DNA of 64,000 bases. Origin: Aquibacillus rhizosphaerae. GTDB lineage: Bacteria > Bacillota > Bacilli > Bacillales > Amphibacillaceae. Each line of letters opens with the position of its first letter. The first letter of the stretch is position 1. The notes beneath the pieces were generated by a model that saw only the letters and a program-made list of their open reading frames with translations, was not told where the DNA came from and did not search any database. The position numbers and the translations under genes are program-made. Positions 35,004 through 43,414 of the stretch are shown one piece after another. The DNA lies in contig NZ_JASTZU010000058.1 in assembly GCF_030282825.1 (NCBI RefSeq), positions 248,001 through 312,000 of the forward strand, read 5' to 3'.

Positions 35004-35235
35004 TGTATACACCTCCTTCAAAACCGCAACACTAGTAGGCTCATTCCTATAATTATCTTGAATAAACTATAAATCGTATTTTCACGCCTTCGCATTTTTT
35101 GTCATCAACAGATAGTATTAGTCGTTTGTGTAATGAGGTCTTAAACAAAATGTAATCCAAAAGTTTCTATCGGTCGGATATAATAATAGTAAGTATAATA
35201 TTCTTCCTATTATTTAAATTAAGGAGCTGACCCTA

Positions 35236-35406
35236 ATGTTCATCATTTCAAGGGAAACAAAAGGGAGAAATGAAACTCTAAAAGACTCAAACAGTAATTA
35301 TTATAAAACCTTTTCTACTCTCTATAGCGCAGAAAATTTCACTAAAAAACTTAACCTTCATACCAGATCAGATAAACAGTGGTGTGTGAAAAAAATGAAT
35401 GAATAA
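35236..35406 (+). CDS. Hypothetical small protein, 56 aa
   Basis: AAGGAGCTGACCCTA precedes an ATG opening a 56-codon frame (MFIISRETKGRNETLKDSNS at the start; KQWCVKKMNE at the end). The protein is basic and polar with no membrane helix. A TATAAT-like box (AGTATAATATTC) lies ~30 bp upstream, and a hairpin terminator lies ~70 bp downstream. I recognise no family. Confidence 0.5.
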   Translation: MFIISRETKGRNETLKDSNSNYYKTFSTLYSAENFTKKLNLHTRSDKQWCVKKMNE

Positions 35407-35477
35407 ATTCTTGATATGTTTTTACCTATAATCACTTTTAAAATTTGGACAGGTTTAAAACCACAATACTTACTAAG

Positions 35478-35545
35478 GATAGCTCCTTCATAATGTAGCT
35501 CTGATTTATCAATCTACGATGTTATGAATAAGGAGCTATTTTTTG
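35478..35545 (+). terminator. Terminator after the 56-aa gene
   Basis: ATAGCTCCTTCATAA pairs with TTATGAATAAGGAGCTAT across a long loop and is followed by T6. Confidence 0.75.
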
Positions 35546-35589
35546 CGTGAAATGAATATGGTATACTATACATAACAAAAACAGGTCAC

Positions 35590-35870
35590 AGCTACGAACT
35601 GTACCTGTTATTAAGCGGTTCCCCAGAGGAATCGGCTATCCGTTTTTGTGGATAGACCTCACCTAAAGACTTGTGGGTAAATTTTTTATTGATCAAAGAA
35701 ACGACCAAAGCAAGCAATGCAATCAAGAAAGTTCCAAAGCTAAACATGGAAACAAAACTCTCATAATACTCATAGGCATCATCACCTTTTCAATGGGCTT
35801 AGCCGACCTCTCCGTAAAGAACATTATCTTGCTAGATTATAACATAGATTCATTTAAATACGAACAAACA
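35590..35870 (-). pseudogene. Decayed second copy of the type I toxin module
   Basis: Colinear with 28340-28630, including the CGGTTCCCCAGAGGAATCGG and TATCCGTTTTT blocks, CTCACCTAAAGACTTGTGGG and the toxin coding region. Two changes destroy the toxin. A single base is missing at about 35778 (codon 3), which shifts the frame to a 16-codon dead end. An 11-bp stretch around the stop codon is also missing. The antisense-RNA side is still well preserved, so this copy might make an RNA able to act on the intact copy. Confidence 0.8.
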
Positions 35871-35927
35871 TTCGCGTAAGGGTATGGGAGAAACAAGGTT
35901 AGACCCGTCCCTTTGTCCCATGTTTCT

Positions 35928-36647
35928 TTATTTATCATTATAAACAACTGGAGTTTTACCTTTCCAATTCTCCCATACTTGATTATCTGTCGCTAATTCA
36001 GCCATAAAATTACTTACATTAATTCTGCTAGTTTTACCAGCATTAAATATTGGGCTTCTTACCGGAGATTCACATACTTGATATGAACTTACTTCATCAT
36101 GGTTGACTAATGTATCCGGTCGCACAGCAACCCAACCCACAAATTCATTCTCTATACCAATATTGCTAATCAAATAATTTGCTGCCTTGATATTATCACG
36201 ATGAGGAGGCAGCATAAGCTTTAGCAAAAAATGGATGATTTTTTCTCCAATAGAATTTTTCTCTCCCGCTAAATTATTCGTATAACCTGTTGTACTCATA
36301 AGGATGAGTTTTATCCCTTTGTCTTCCCTCTTTTTGACTGTCTCACTGATTCTTTTTATTGTATTAAATACCAAATAATAAGGTTTACCAAACATACCCT
36401 TCAGCGTAGGATTGTGACCTAGACAGGAGATAATCACATGACATCCATGTAAAAGATTATTCATTTCAGACTCATTTAGTTCGTTGATATTCCCTTTCAC
36501 GATTTCCACTAATGCATTGTCTGTTATGTCTTTGGAAAGAACTGCACTTTTTCTGATAAGAATCCGAGTATTGATTTGTCTTTTTATTAACTGTCTGACG
36601 ACTTGTTTACCGGTAGCTCCGCTCGCCCCTAAAACTAATATTCTCAT
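35928..36647 (-). CDS. NmrA-like NAD(P)-binding protein (atypical SDR)
   Basis: A 239-residue Rossmann-fold protein. MRILVLGASGATGKQVVRQL is the GxxGxxG nucleotide-binding strand of atypical short-chain dehydrogenases. CHVIISCLGHNP and KGIKLILMSTTGYTN are the following strands, and WVAVRPDTLVN lies where substrate-side residues occur in this family. It lacks a canonical YxxxK, so it may sense NAD(P)H or act as an epimerase-like enzyme. GGAGATAG precedes the ATG. It overlaps the DUF4386 gene by 4 bp, so the two are translationally coupled. Confidence 0.85.
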   Translation of the reverse strand: MRILVLGASGATGKQVVRQLIKRQINTRILIRKSAVLSKDITDNALVEIVKGNINELNESEMNNLLHGCHVIISCLGHNPTLKGMFGKPYYLVFNTIKRISETVKKREDKGIKLILMSTTGYTNNLAGEKNSIGEKIIHFLLKLMLPPHRDNIKAANYLISNIGIENEFVGWVAVRPDTLVNHDEVSSYQVCESPVRSPIFNAGKTSRINVSNFMAELATDNQVWENWKGKTPVVYNDK

Positions 36648-37339
36648 ATTCTATCTCCATTTTCTCTGGAATTTATTTCAATAGGATTGAAACCCCTTAC
36701 TATCAGATATATCGCTAAAATCATTTCGCATAAAGCAATTGGAGCATTTAAGATAAAGTAGATTGGATTCATTAATGTTATGACATTCAACATCAATAGT
36801 AACGTAGCCACAAGAGTCAGTGTATATCCAATAATACCCCATAAGCATAACCATCTAGGTACAAGTTTAATTTTATATAGGCAAAAATAGAGGATTAAGC
36901 CGCCAATACTCCATGGCAATATCATGGCTATATGATTGAGAATATCTCTGCCTTGTCTAAGCAATTCAGCGATTAATTCAAAATACGATGCGCCAGCTTC
37001 GCCGATAACATAGCTCTGACTCACCCATAATAAAAGAAGAAGAGGTGCTATAGCAGCAAATAGAAACCCTGAAGCGATAACCCTTAAACCGAAGTACCCC
37101 ATCGCTAGACTTTTGCTGTATTTTTTAATGAATGGATATAATATCACTGCTATACTTACATATATCACTGCCATTGCTGCTTGAAAAAAAGTTGCAATCA
37201 AAACATGCGCTTCTAACTCTGACAAGTTCACAAGGTAATCTGATTTTTCTAACGCTGGAACAGAACTTAGCAATCCAGAGACAAAACTAAATATCAACAA
37301 TAGCCCTAGAACAGTAGCAGTTCTTCTACTTGATTCCAT
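36644..37339 (-). CDS. DUF4386-family membrane protein
   Basis: A 231-residue protein with six or seven membrane helices: ATVLGLLLIFSFVSGLLSSV at the start, then segments near residues 48-68, 78-105, 135-155, 160-180 and 190-212. The family hallmarks are the early loop with the pattern NLSELEAHVLIA and the QGRDILNHIAMILPWSIGGL region. AAAAGGAGTG precedes the ATG. It is the first gene of a two-gene operon with the NmrA-like protein. DUF4386 proteins are of unknown function, often beside oxidoreductases or regulators. Confidence 0.85.
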   Translation of the reverse strand: MESSRRTATVLGLLLIFSFVSGLLSSVPALEKSDYLVNLSELEAHVLIATFFQAAMAVIYVSIAVILYPFIKKYSKSLAMGYFGLRVIASGFLFAAIAPLLLLLWVSQSYVIGEAGASYFELIAELLRQGRDILNHIAMILPWSIGGLILYFCLYKIKLVPRWLCLWGIIGYTLTLVATLLLMLNVITLMNPIYFILNAPIALCEMILAIYLIVRGFNPIEINSRENGDRI

Positions 37340-37894
37340 GTTTATTCACTCCTTTTTTAGATAACTGAGAGCCTTACTGTATAATCATTAGTACTTTCTG
37401 GAATGGATAGTACAAAATTACGATTTAACAACCAAACAATTAATGGAGAGACATCTTTTTCCGTCGGGCATTATATTTTAATACAAGCTTGTATTCACTT
37501 CTTCCCATAAATTAATGTCCAATTATATTATATAAACGAAAATAAATGATTATGTTGAAATAGGCTATAAACGGGCAAAGGAACTTTAGTCCATCTGCAC
37601 GCCTGCACATTAATCCTTTATTTTATTTATATGTACAGAAAAGTGGCACCCACCATGAGTTGAATGAGCGCCGTTTATTTTGCATTATTCACCTATCCTT
37701 TTTATTTTGTACTGTGGACTTATTTTAACAAGTTTAGCTTTCAACGAACTCGCCTAATTGTTGAAGATTATTCTTCTATTGCACAGTATATTTGTACTGC
37801 GTAGCAACTAGATCTTGTTTTTCCTTTTTTCTTGTTCAACATTAGCTCCCGTTAGCATAAGTGAAACACTTCACATATTATGACCTACTCTCTT
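37340..37894 (+). repeat. Gene-free stretch ending in an array-repeat core
   Basis: No gene is visible. The right end (37840-37885) holds TTCAACATTAGCTCCCGTTA, then GCATAAGTGAAACACTTCAC, a good copy of the core in the usual orientation directly downstream of the 37895-38248 gene. Confidence 0.6.
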
Positions 37895-38248
37895 TTAGAT
37901 TGCTGTAGAGGATACAATTAAATAAAAAATTGCAAAAAGCATCGCAACGAGCATAATTAAAATACTTTTTGTAATGAAAAGGACTTTTAACATATTTTTT
38001 TGTTTACTAGTTGCGTATTCTTTCGCAAAAGATAGATGAAATGGGATGAAAAATAAAGAAAAGCAAAAACCAACGCCCAAACAAATAGAAATAAACGATA
38101 TAAATCTTGGTATATCGGTTTCAAAAAAATACTCAGATAATCCGTATAACGGCAATCCATACCAAAATCCGAATGTAAGAATCAATAGCACAAATGTAAT
38201 TAAAATTAAAAATACATTTTTCTTCATTGATTGAAAATATATCTGCAT
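37895..38248 (-). CDS. Membrane protein, 117 aa
   Basis: The protein has four predicted helices (about residues 8-32, 38-58, 65-82 and 92-115) with short loops (AKEYATSKQKNMLK). GAGGTGAAAAC before the ATG at 38248 makes this the likely start; 12 more codons upstream are open. No motif is recognised. It is a repeat-bounded single gene, like those in the 1-15 kb array. Confidence 0.6.
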   Translation of the reverse strand: MQIYFQSMKKNVFLILITFVLLILTFGFWYGLPLYGLSEYFFETDIPRFISFISICLGVGFCFSLFFIPFHLSFAKEYATSKQKNMLKVLFITKSILIMLVAMLFAIFYLIVSSTAI

Positions 38249-38344
38249 TGTTTTCACCTCTAAACTACTAACATTACTATCCAACTTTAGGTTATTATAA
38301 GTTCTTACTTTATTATATAAAGCTGCCTAAATAGTGAACCGGTT

Positions 38345-38404
38345 CTAAAGATAAGCACCCGTTCGTAATATAAGGTTAGCCAGATTTTTCTGGTTGACCT
38401 TTTT
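38345..38404 (+). repeat. Array-repeat core with terminator hairpin
   Basis: AGATAAGCACCCGTTCGTAA then GGTTAGCCAG...CTGGTTGACC and a T6 run. The hairpin is next to the left side of the IS110 element. Confidence 0.6.
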
Positions 38405-38610
38405 TCATATGGTCTTATGATTACGTTAGTCGGGGTAGAACGGAGCACCCGTGGGACATAGATCCCGTTAGCTAAACTGTTCACCCCCTACTTGTATAAA
38501 CGTGTTTCAGGCTGGTTGGGACAATGATCCCGTTTAACAAGCGAACCTACGACATTACAAGAAGCCTTAGGGGATACCGACATTACATGTAATTTAAGGA
38601 GGAGAAATGT
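38405..38610 (+). ncRNA. IS110 5' non-coding region, candidate bridge RNA
   Basis: About 200 bp of conserved-looking non-coding sequence precedes the transposase start. It includes two related blocks (GTGGGACATAGATCCCGTTA and GGTTGGGACAATGATCCCGT) that could form loops. IS110-family elements are now known to express a structured bridge RNA from a non-coding end that selects target and donor. Position fits; structure was not folded. Confidence 0.45.
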
Positions 38611-39846
38611 ATGAATCCAGTCATTGGTCTGGATGTTGCTAAAGGGGAAAGTCAAGTTCAAGCCTTTTTAGATAAGGGAAAGCCATATCGCAAAAGCTTT
38701 AGTATCCGTCATAATGTTGAAGAATTGAATGAATTTCTCGAATTCTTACAGGAAATTAAGTCCCTAGCTGAGGGGAAACCTACAGTCGTGTTGGAGTCAA
38801 CTGGACACTACCATACTCCCATTATTCAATTTTTAGAGGAACATCAATATGTATATATATTAGTTAATCCATTGATTTCTTATAGGGCAAAGAGTTCAAG
38901 TTTACGGAAGGTTAAAACGGATGTTATTGACGCAAAACATCTCTGCGAGCTGTACTATAAAGAAGAGTTGGAGCCGCAAAAGAAACGCGGTATACACCTC
39001 TTAAATTTGCGTAATCTTACAAGACAACATGACAATATCACAAGTATATATGTTCAAACTAAATTACAATTTCATTCGGTGTTGGATCAGGTATTTCCTG
39101 AATATCATGGGGTTTTTGGGGACTTATATTCTAGTGTTTCTTTACTTACTCTTTTAGAATATCCAACATCCAAAGATGTTTTAGAAATAGATAAAGAGAC
39201 TTTAGGCAAAAAGGTTCATGAATTTTGTCCAAGACGGTCACTGAAATGGGCTGAATCAAAAGCTGATAAACTAATAACTGCAGCACACCGTAATCCATTT
39301 CAAGAAACACTTTATCAAAGTCACATCTTGAGTATAGAAATGTATATCAAAATGCTTTTAGAGTACCAGAAACACCTATCTAAACTGAAGAATCAAATAG
39401 ATGCTTTGGCAAAAGAAATTGAAGAATATAAGATTATCAGATCCATCCCTGGGATTGGTGAAAAAATCGCGGCAACGATTATTTCTGAAATTGGGGAGAT
39501 AGATCTTTTTGATAATCCTAAAAAACTAGTAGCTTTTGCCGGTATAGATCCAAGTATCTTTGAATCTGGACGATTCAAAGGAACTGTAAACCGAATTACC
39601 AAAAGGGGATCTAGCCGCCTGAGACATGCTTTATTTATGGCGGTTCGCTCTGCAATCCGTGATTCTCGAAAACAGAAAACAACTGATGACATCATTCCAC
39701 GTAATAAGAAATTACGAGCATTTTATGATAAAAAACGAGAAGAAGGAAAGCCTTATAAAGTAGCCGTAATTGCATGTGCAAACAAGTTATTACATTGGAT
39801 TTACGCATTATTAAAGAGCAATACTACCTTCCAAGATATTGCTTAA
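38611..39846 (+). CDS. IS110-family transposase (DEDD recombinase)
   Basis: A 411-residue transposase. The N-terminal RuvC-like domain has Asp8 (VIGLDVAKG), Glu in VVLESTGHYH (about 62) and the paired Asp region KTDVIDAKHL (about 108-112). A coiled-coil linker follows (about 255-275). The C-terminal Tnp_20 domain has RSIPGIGEKIAATIISEIGE and DPSIFESGRFKG, containing the catalytic Ser. The length is normal and no frameshift is seen, so it may be active. GGAGGAGAAATGT precedes the ATG. The exact element ends cannot be fixed because IS110 elements lack long terminal inverted repeats. Confidence 0.93.
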   Translation: MNPVIGLDVAKGESQVQAFLDKGKPYRKSFSIRHNVEELNEFLEFLQEIKSLAEGKPTVVLESTGHYHTPIIQFLEEHQYVYILVNPLISYRAKSSSLRKVKTDVIDAKHLCELYYKEELEPQKKRGIHLLNLRNLTRQHDNITSIYVQTKLQFHSVLDQVFPEYHGVFGDLYSSVSLLTLLEYPTSKDVLEIDKETLGKKVHEFCPRRSLKWAESKADKLITAAHRNPFQETLYQSHILSIEMYIKMLLEYQKHLSKLKNQIDALAKEIEEYKIIRSIPGIGEKIAATIISEIGEIDLFDNPKKLVAFAGIDPSIFESGRFKGTVNRITKRGSSRLRHALFMAVRSAIRDSRKQKTTDDIIPRNKKLRAFYDKKREEGKPYKVAVIACANKLLHWIYALLKSNTTFQDIA

Positions 39847-40065
39847 ATAAACAACTTATCCAATTTATCCAAAACCTTCCAATTAATGAAAAATGGAGGG
39901 TCATTTGGCATATGCAAATTCAGTATATCATAATTAATTTTAGTTTTTTAGAGAAATTTATTGACAACTATTAGCTGATTTATTTTAATACCCTAATTTT
40001 AATTTCTAGGTCTAACTATGTTAAGGACAAAATAGTAACTGTTTTCGAATATTAGTAAACGTACT

Positions 40066-40266
40066 TTAACTATGATTATTAAAGTTAGGTACTTTTAAAA
40101 GAAACAAATAACTAAAAACTAATAAGGTAATAGGTAAAGCCATTTCCCATTTTATCGAATCAGCCATCATCGTACTGTAAAAAATAAGTCCTACTATACT
40201 TAAAAAGAAAATTATATTCGATATTGTATTTAATAATTTAAATGTTTTGTTGGAAATCTTTTTCAT
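40066..40266 (-). CDS. Two-helix membrane protein, 66 aa
   Basis: Basic N-terminus (MKKISNKTFKLLN), then two membrane helices (residues 14-32 and 41-59). AGGTGTTATAG lies before the ATG. No recognised family. It lies just right of the IS110 element and is followed downstream by gene-free IS flank. Confidence 0.55.
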   Translation of the reverse strand: MKKISNKTFKLLNTISNIIFFLSIVGLIFYSTMMADSIKWEMALPITLLVFSYLFLLKVPNFNNHS

Positions 40267-40404
40267 CTATAACACCTCCACTTAACCCTTTGAATTTTCA
40301 TAAGTCATTCTAATAATAAGTCGTTTAATACTTTACTTAATCTTTTTTGAAGAAACGCACTCTTTACTTTAAGTATGTTATTTCACAACCCGAGCCATAA
40401 TCTT

Positions 40405-41244
40405 CTATAAATCCATATTTCTAACCTTTTTTGGATTATAAAATTGCAACCACTTTTCAGACTCATTTACCATCCAATTTCCTATTTCATCTAAAAAGTC
40501 AATAATTTCATTTGGATTTTCTACTGGGTTAATAGCATATTTAAGGGCTTGTTTCATTACAGATTCTTTTTCTGGATAATGTTCAGAGAATATACTATAT
40601 GCTGGGAATAAATCTCTTGTATATTTGTTTTCTTCCTCTATTACAAGTGCAAGTCCTGCCCTAAGTATGATTTTCATAATCCATCCACAACAATCCAAAA
40701 TATCTTCAATATCTTCATTACCATCAAGGTCTTCTTTTGCTTGTTGGATTTGATTCTTTAGGTTCATTAGATGTTCGTTACCAAGTGTTTTATCCGCTTT
40801 ATAATTTGGCAAATGGACGCTTAAATCTTCTCCAGATACACAAATACTATGAGTTTTAATCATAAAAGGTATCATAGAAAAGTTATTAGTTTCTAGGACA
40901 TCTTCTTTGTAGTAGAAACTAAGTTCCACTCCATTTACAATGTTGTATTTTTTGTTTAATTCTGTTCAACCTCGTCTACCCATTTCAAGTCTATATCATT
41001 GGTTTCTTTATTCGTAATTGCTATTGTATCTAAATCTGAAACACTCTCTATACCTAATCCACGAGGAATGGACCCTCTAATATATACTATGTAGGTCTTC
41101 TCCTAAGTGGGTTTTGTATTTTTCTACCGCTTTTTCAATCACCTTATAAAATTCAGGTTTAATTTTGTTTAGACTCGAATCATTTATTATAAATCCTTTA
41201 ATATCCGTTGGACAAAAACGCCCAATATTTTTAATTTGTGTCAA
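40405..41244 (-). pseudogene. Nucleotidyltransferase-domain gene broken by two frameshifts
   Basis: From a TTG at 41244 (AAAGGAGAG ahead) three frames must be joined to recover one protein of about 278 residues. Segment 1 is TQIKNIGRFCPTDIKGFIIN to HLGEDLHS. Segment 2 is VYIRGSIPRGLGIESVSDLD. Segment 3, from about 40960, is ELNKKYNIVNGVELSFYYKE to the stop at 40405. GSIPRG...SDLD is the metal/nucleotide-binding GS-x(n)-DxD signature of pol-beta-type nucleotidyltransferases, similar to aminoglycoside adenylyltransferases. Frame changes are at about 41090 and 40960. The long third segment alone lacks the catalytic motif. Confidence 0.8.
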
Positions 41245-41264
41245 TGTATCTCTCCTTTGATTTG

Positions 41265-41345
41265 TTCCAGTTAACCTGCCCTGTAATTGAACAAGGGCGC
41301 AAATCCTTATTGAAGATAAGCACCCGTTACCACAACAAAGTTCAT
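41265..41345 (+). repeat. Array-repeat core copy
   Basis: CCTGCCCTGTAATTGAACAAGG, then TTGAAGATAAGCACCCGTTA: both half-cores in the common orientation, between the nucleotidyltransferase pseudogene and the next membrane protein. Confidence 0.6.
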
Positions 41346-41352
41346 AGAAATA

Positions 41353-42018
41353 CTAATTCAACTCTATCGAAAACATTTTCTTTTCATGTTCATTCAATAT
41401 TTTAGATTCAAAATTATTTATTAAATCTACCATCATTACTTTTGATATTTCATCTTTTTTTACGTTACCGATTTGACGACTAAATTCATCTCTAAACTTT
41501 TCCTCTACCACCTCAGTGAAGTAGCTGAAACTCGAAAAGTAATATACAAGAGAATTATCATAAGACTCTACTACCTCGCTGAACACTTGATACGACTTCC
41601 TAATTGTTTCGAAATCTGTTTGAGGAAAAGTGATAAGTATTTTTACATCATGTGTTTGACCATCTTTTGTATCAAATGAATATGACATGATATCACGAAA
41701 TGGAATACCGTCACCAACATATATAAATAAGTCTTTATCGGTAGTAATTAAATGTGTATTTTTAGCATGTTCCACTATTTCACCATTCCCTTTTATTACG
41801 ATATCATTTTCAACAGGATATAGTACTCGAAAATGATTTTGGAGAATGAATTGAGTGCCAATTAACGCCAAGAAAACTACTATACCTATTAACCATTGCT
41901 TTGCGTTTATCTTAAATATTTCAAATGCCTTTGTAACAATATAAATATAAAAGATTATTAGCATAAACAACCACAATATCCGAAGAAAAGGGTCTAACCA
42001 AATGGGAATCAAAAATGT
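41353..42018 (-). CDS. Membrane-anchored protein with extracytoplasmic domain, ~221 aa
   Basis: Two membrane helices at the N-terminus (about 9-30 and 38-58) are followed by a ~160-residue soluble domain (VIKGNGEIVEHAKNTHLITT, FSRQIGNVKKDEISKVMMVD) with no recognised motif. GGAGGTGATTT directly precedes an in-frame CTG at 42018, the best-spaced start; a TTG two codons later (42012) is further from the ribosome site. It is an isolated repeat-bounded unit. Confidence 0.6.
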   Translation of the reverse strand, partial: TFLIPIWLDPFLRILWLFMLIIFYIYIVTKAFEIFKINAKQWLIGIVVFLALIGTQFILQNHFRVLYPVENDIVIKGNGEIVEHAKNTHLITTDKDLFIYVGDGIPFRDIMSYSFDTKDGQTHDVKILITFPQTDFETIRKSYQVFSEVVESYDNSLVYYFSSFSYFTEVVEEKFRDEFSRQIGNVKKDEISKVMMVDLINNFESKILNEHEKKMFSIELN

Positions 42019-42084
42019 CAGAAATCACCTCCAAATAAAATGGCTCACATCAATAATTGATTAAATTCATAGTAGGTTCTTATG

Positions 42085-42240
42085 CTAAACTGATTCTTTA
42101 CTTTAAGATTATTGATTCACCTTATATTTTAACATAAAATTCCAATAATTCTTGAAACTATTCAACTAGAAAAGGACCGCCAATAATATATGACGATCCA
42201 CTTGTTGCACTAATACATCCAGTTAGTTGAAGAAGGCAAT
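42085..42240 (+). repeat. Dispersed intergenic repeat, long complete copy
   Basis: CTTTACTTTAAGATTATTGATTCAC, TTTTAACATAAAATTCCAAT, TTGAAACTATTCAACTAG, the GGACCGCC...GACGATCC hairpin, TTGTTGCACTAATACATCC, AGTTAGTTGAAG. It shows very high identity to 13755-13915 and 49520-49655. Confidence 0.85.
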
Positions 42241-42461
42241 GTCCAATTTTATGGTTATCGCCCTTCTTTCCTACTGCACAGTTTCGTTATACTGCGAAGC
42301 ATCCCACCTAATTTTCCGAATAAAAGTGAAATAAATTTTATTTTTATTATGTTAAATTGCCATGAGACTCTAATTTATCATCCATCCAACATAAATTCTC
42401 ACTTACAAGTTTATCAATAAATGGCATCATAATTGTCCATTCATTTTACTTTGCAATGAAA

Positions 42462-42844
42462 CTACTGCTGTATTAGCTGTATAAGGTTGCCGCATGTATC
42501 ATTGAATACAGCTATTGTAATTCCGCCCATTTCTGTAGGATCCATCGTAAACTGCACGCCCTTTTCAACTAAGTGTTTATACTCTTTGTGAATATCTGCA
42601 ACCCAAACATTGTTACTGGAATGCCATCATCAAATAACCTCTGTTGATAATCTTTTGCGGCTGGGTGTTCATTCGGTTCGAGTAAAAGCTCCGTTCCATC
42701 TTGTTCATCTCGAGATACAACTGTGATCCATCTATGTTCCCCTGTAGGAACGTCGTGCTTTTTTACAAACCCTAACGTTTCTGAATAGAATTCTAATGCT
42801 TTGTCTTGGTCTTCTACGAAAATACTGGTAACAATAATCTTCAA
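42462..42844 (-). pseudogene. VOC-family protein with a frameshift
   Basis: The first frame gives a normal VOC start (KIIVTSIFVEDQDKALEFYS, GTELLLEPNEHPAAKDYQ) but ends early at 42569. One base off, the remaining VOC half is intact: VWVADIHKEYKHLVEKGVQF and GGITIAVFNDTCGNLIQLIQ, to a TAG at 42462. A single missing G in the FG(V)ADI segment at about 42608 explains this. The complete protein would be about 127 residues, like PhnB/lactoylglutathione-lyase relatives that are co-transcribed with ArsR regulators. Confidence 0.85.
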
Positions 42845-42932
42845 TGTGTTTTTACTCCCTTAATATTTGATTGATGCTCTACTATGAATAGAGCCTTGAA
42901 GCAGAAACCCTCAAAAACTGTTTTTATAGAAA

Positions 42933-43214
42933 TTACTTTTCTATCCATCCTTCTAGCAAATTTCTAAGTGGTTCATTGTTGAAAACAAGTACTCTATATT
43001 TCCCCTTTCTTATCGATTTTACGAGCTCAGCATCTTCCAATGCAGTAAGATGCTTTGCTATCGCTTGCCGTGAAATGGTAAGGTCGTGCTTCATAACGAG
43101 ACGTGCTGTAAGTTCATACAGCGTTAACTCATTGCGTTCGGTTAGCTCGTCTAATATAAGCCGTCGAGTGGAGTCACTTAGTGCTTTAAAAATAGCGTCT
43201 TTGTCATAATTCAT
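42933..43214 (-). CDS. ArsR-family transcriptional regulator
   Basis: A 93-residue winged-helix protein: IFKALSDSTRRLILDELTER, LYELTARLVMKHDLTISRQA (recognition region), HLTALEDAELVKSIRKGKYR (wing), then NNEPLRNLLEGWIEK. No Cys pair for metal is visible, so this is the non-metal ArsR type commonly paired with VOC or SRPBCC genes. The start at 43214 has no Shine-Dalgarno, but a -10 box ends 7 bp upstream, so a leaderless transcript is likely. The downstream VOC gene is its probable partner and is frameshifted. Confidence 0.85.
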   Translation of the reverse strand: MNYDKDAIFKALSDSTRRLILDELTERNELTLYELTARLVMKHDLTISRQAIAKHLTALEDAELVKSIRKGKYRVLVFNNEPLRNLLEGWIEK

Positions 43215-43220
43215 GTATTG

Positions 43221-43250
43221 ATTACATGCAACCAAAAGGTTACATGTCAA
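43221..43250 (-). promoter_or_regulatory. Promoter and operator of the arsR-VOC operon
   Basis: On the minus strand TTGACA (43250-43245), an 18-bp spacer and TGTAAT (43226-43221). Within it lies the inverted repeat ACATGTAACC-TTTT-GGTTGCATGT (one mismatch; 43247-43224), which covers both promoter boxes and is a natural autoregulatory operator. Transcription would start at or just before the ATG. Confidence 0.75.
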
Positions 43251-43326
43251 GCATAAGCAACTTATAAGTTGCTTAACAAGCAAAAAAATAATCATTCTTT
43301 TTGTAACTAAAAATGGTAGATAAAGG

Positions 43327-43371
43327 GTCAGGTACTACTCATGGACATTTTGTCCATGAGTAGTACCTGAC
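43327..43371. repeat. Perfect 21-bp inverted repeat
   Basis: GTCAGGTACTACTCATGGACA and its exact complement flank a TTT loop. No T run follows, so it is not a standard terminator. Its sequence (GGTACTACTC...GAGTAGTACC) looks like a dispersed Bacillaceae palindromic repeat between the arsR promoter and the Old Yellow Enzyme gene. Confidence 0.85.
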
Positions 43372-43414
43372 CGCTTATGCATTCTTAAAACAATACGGGG
43401 TTACAAACCTGTCC

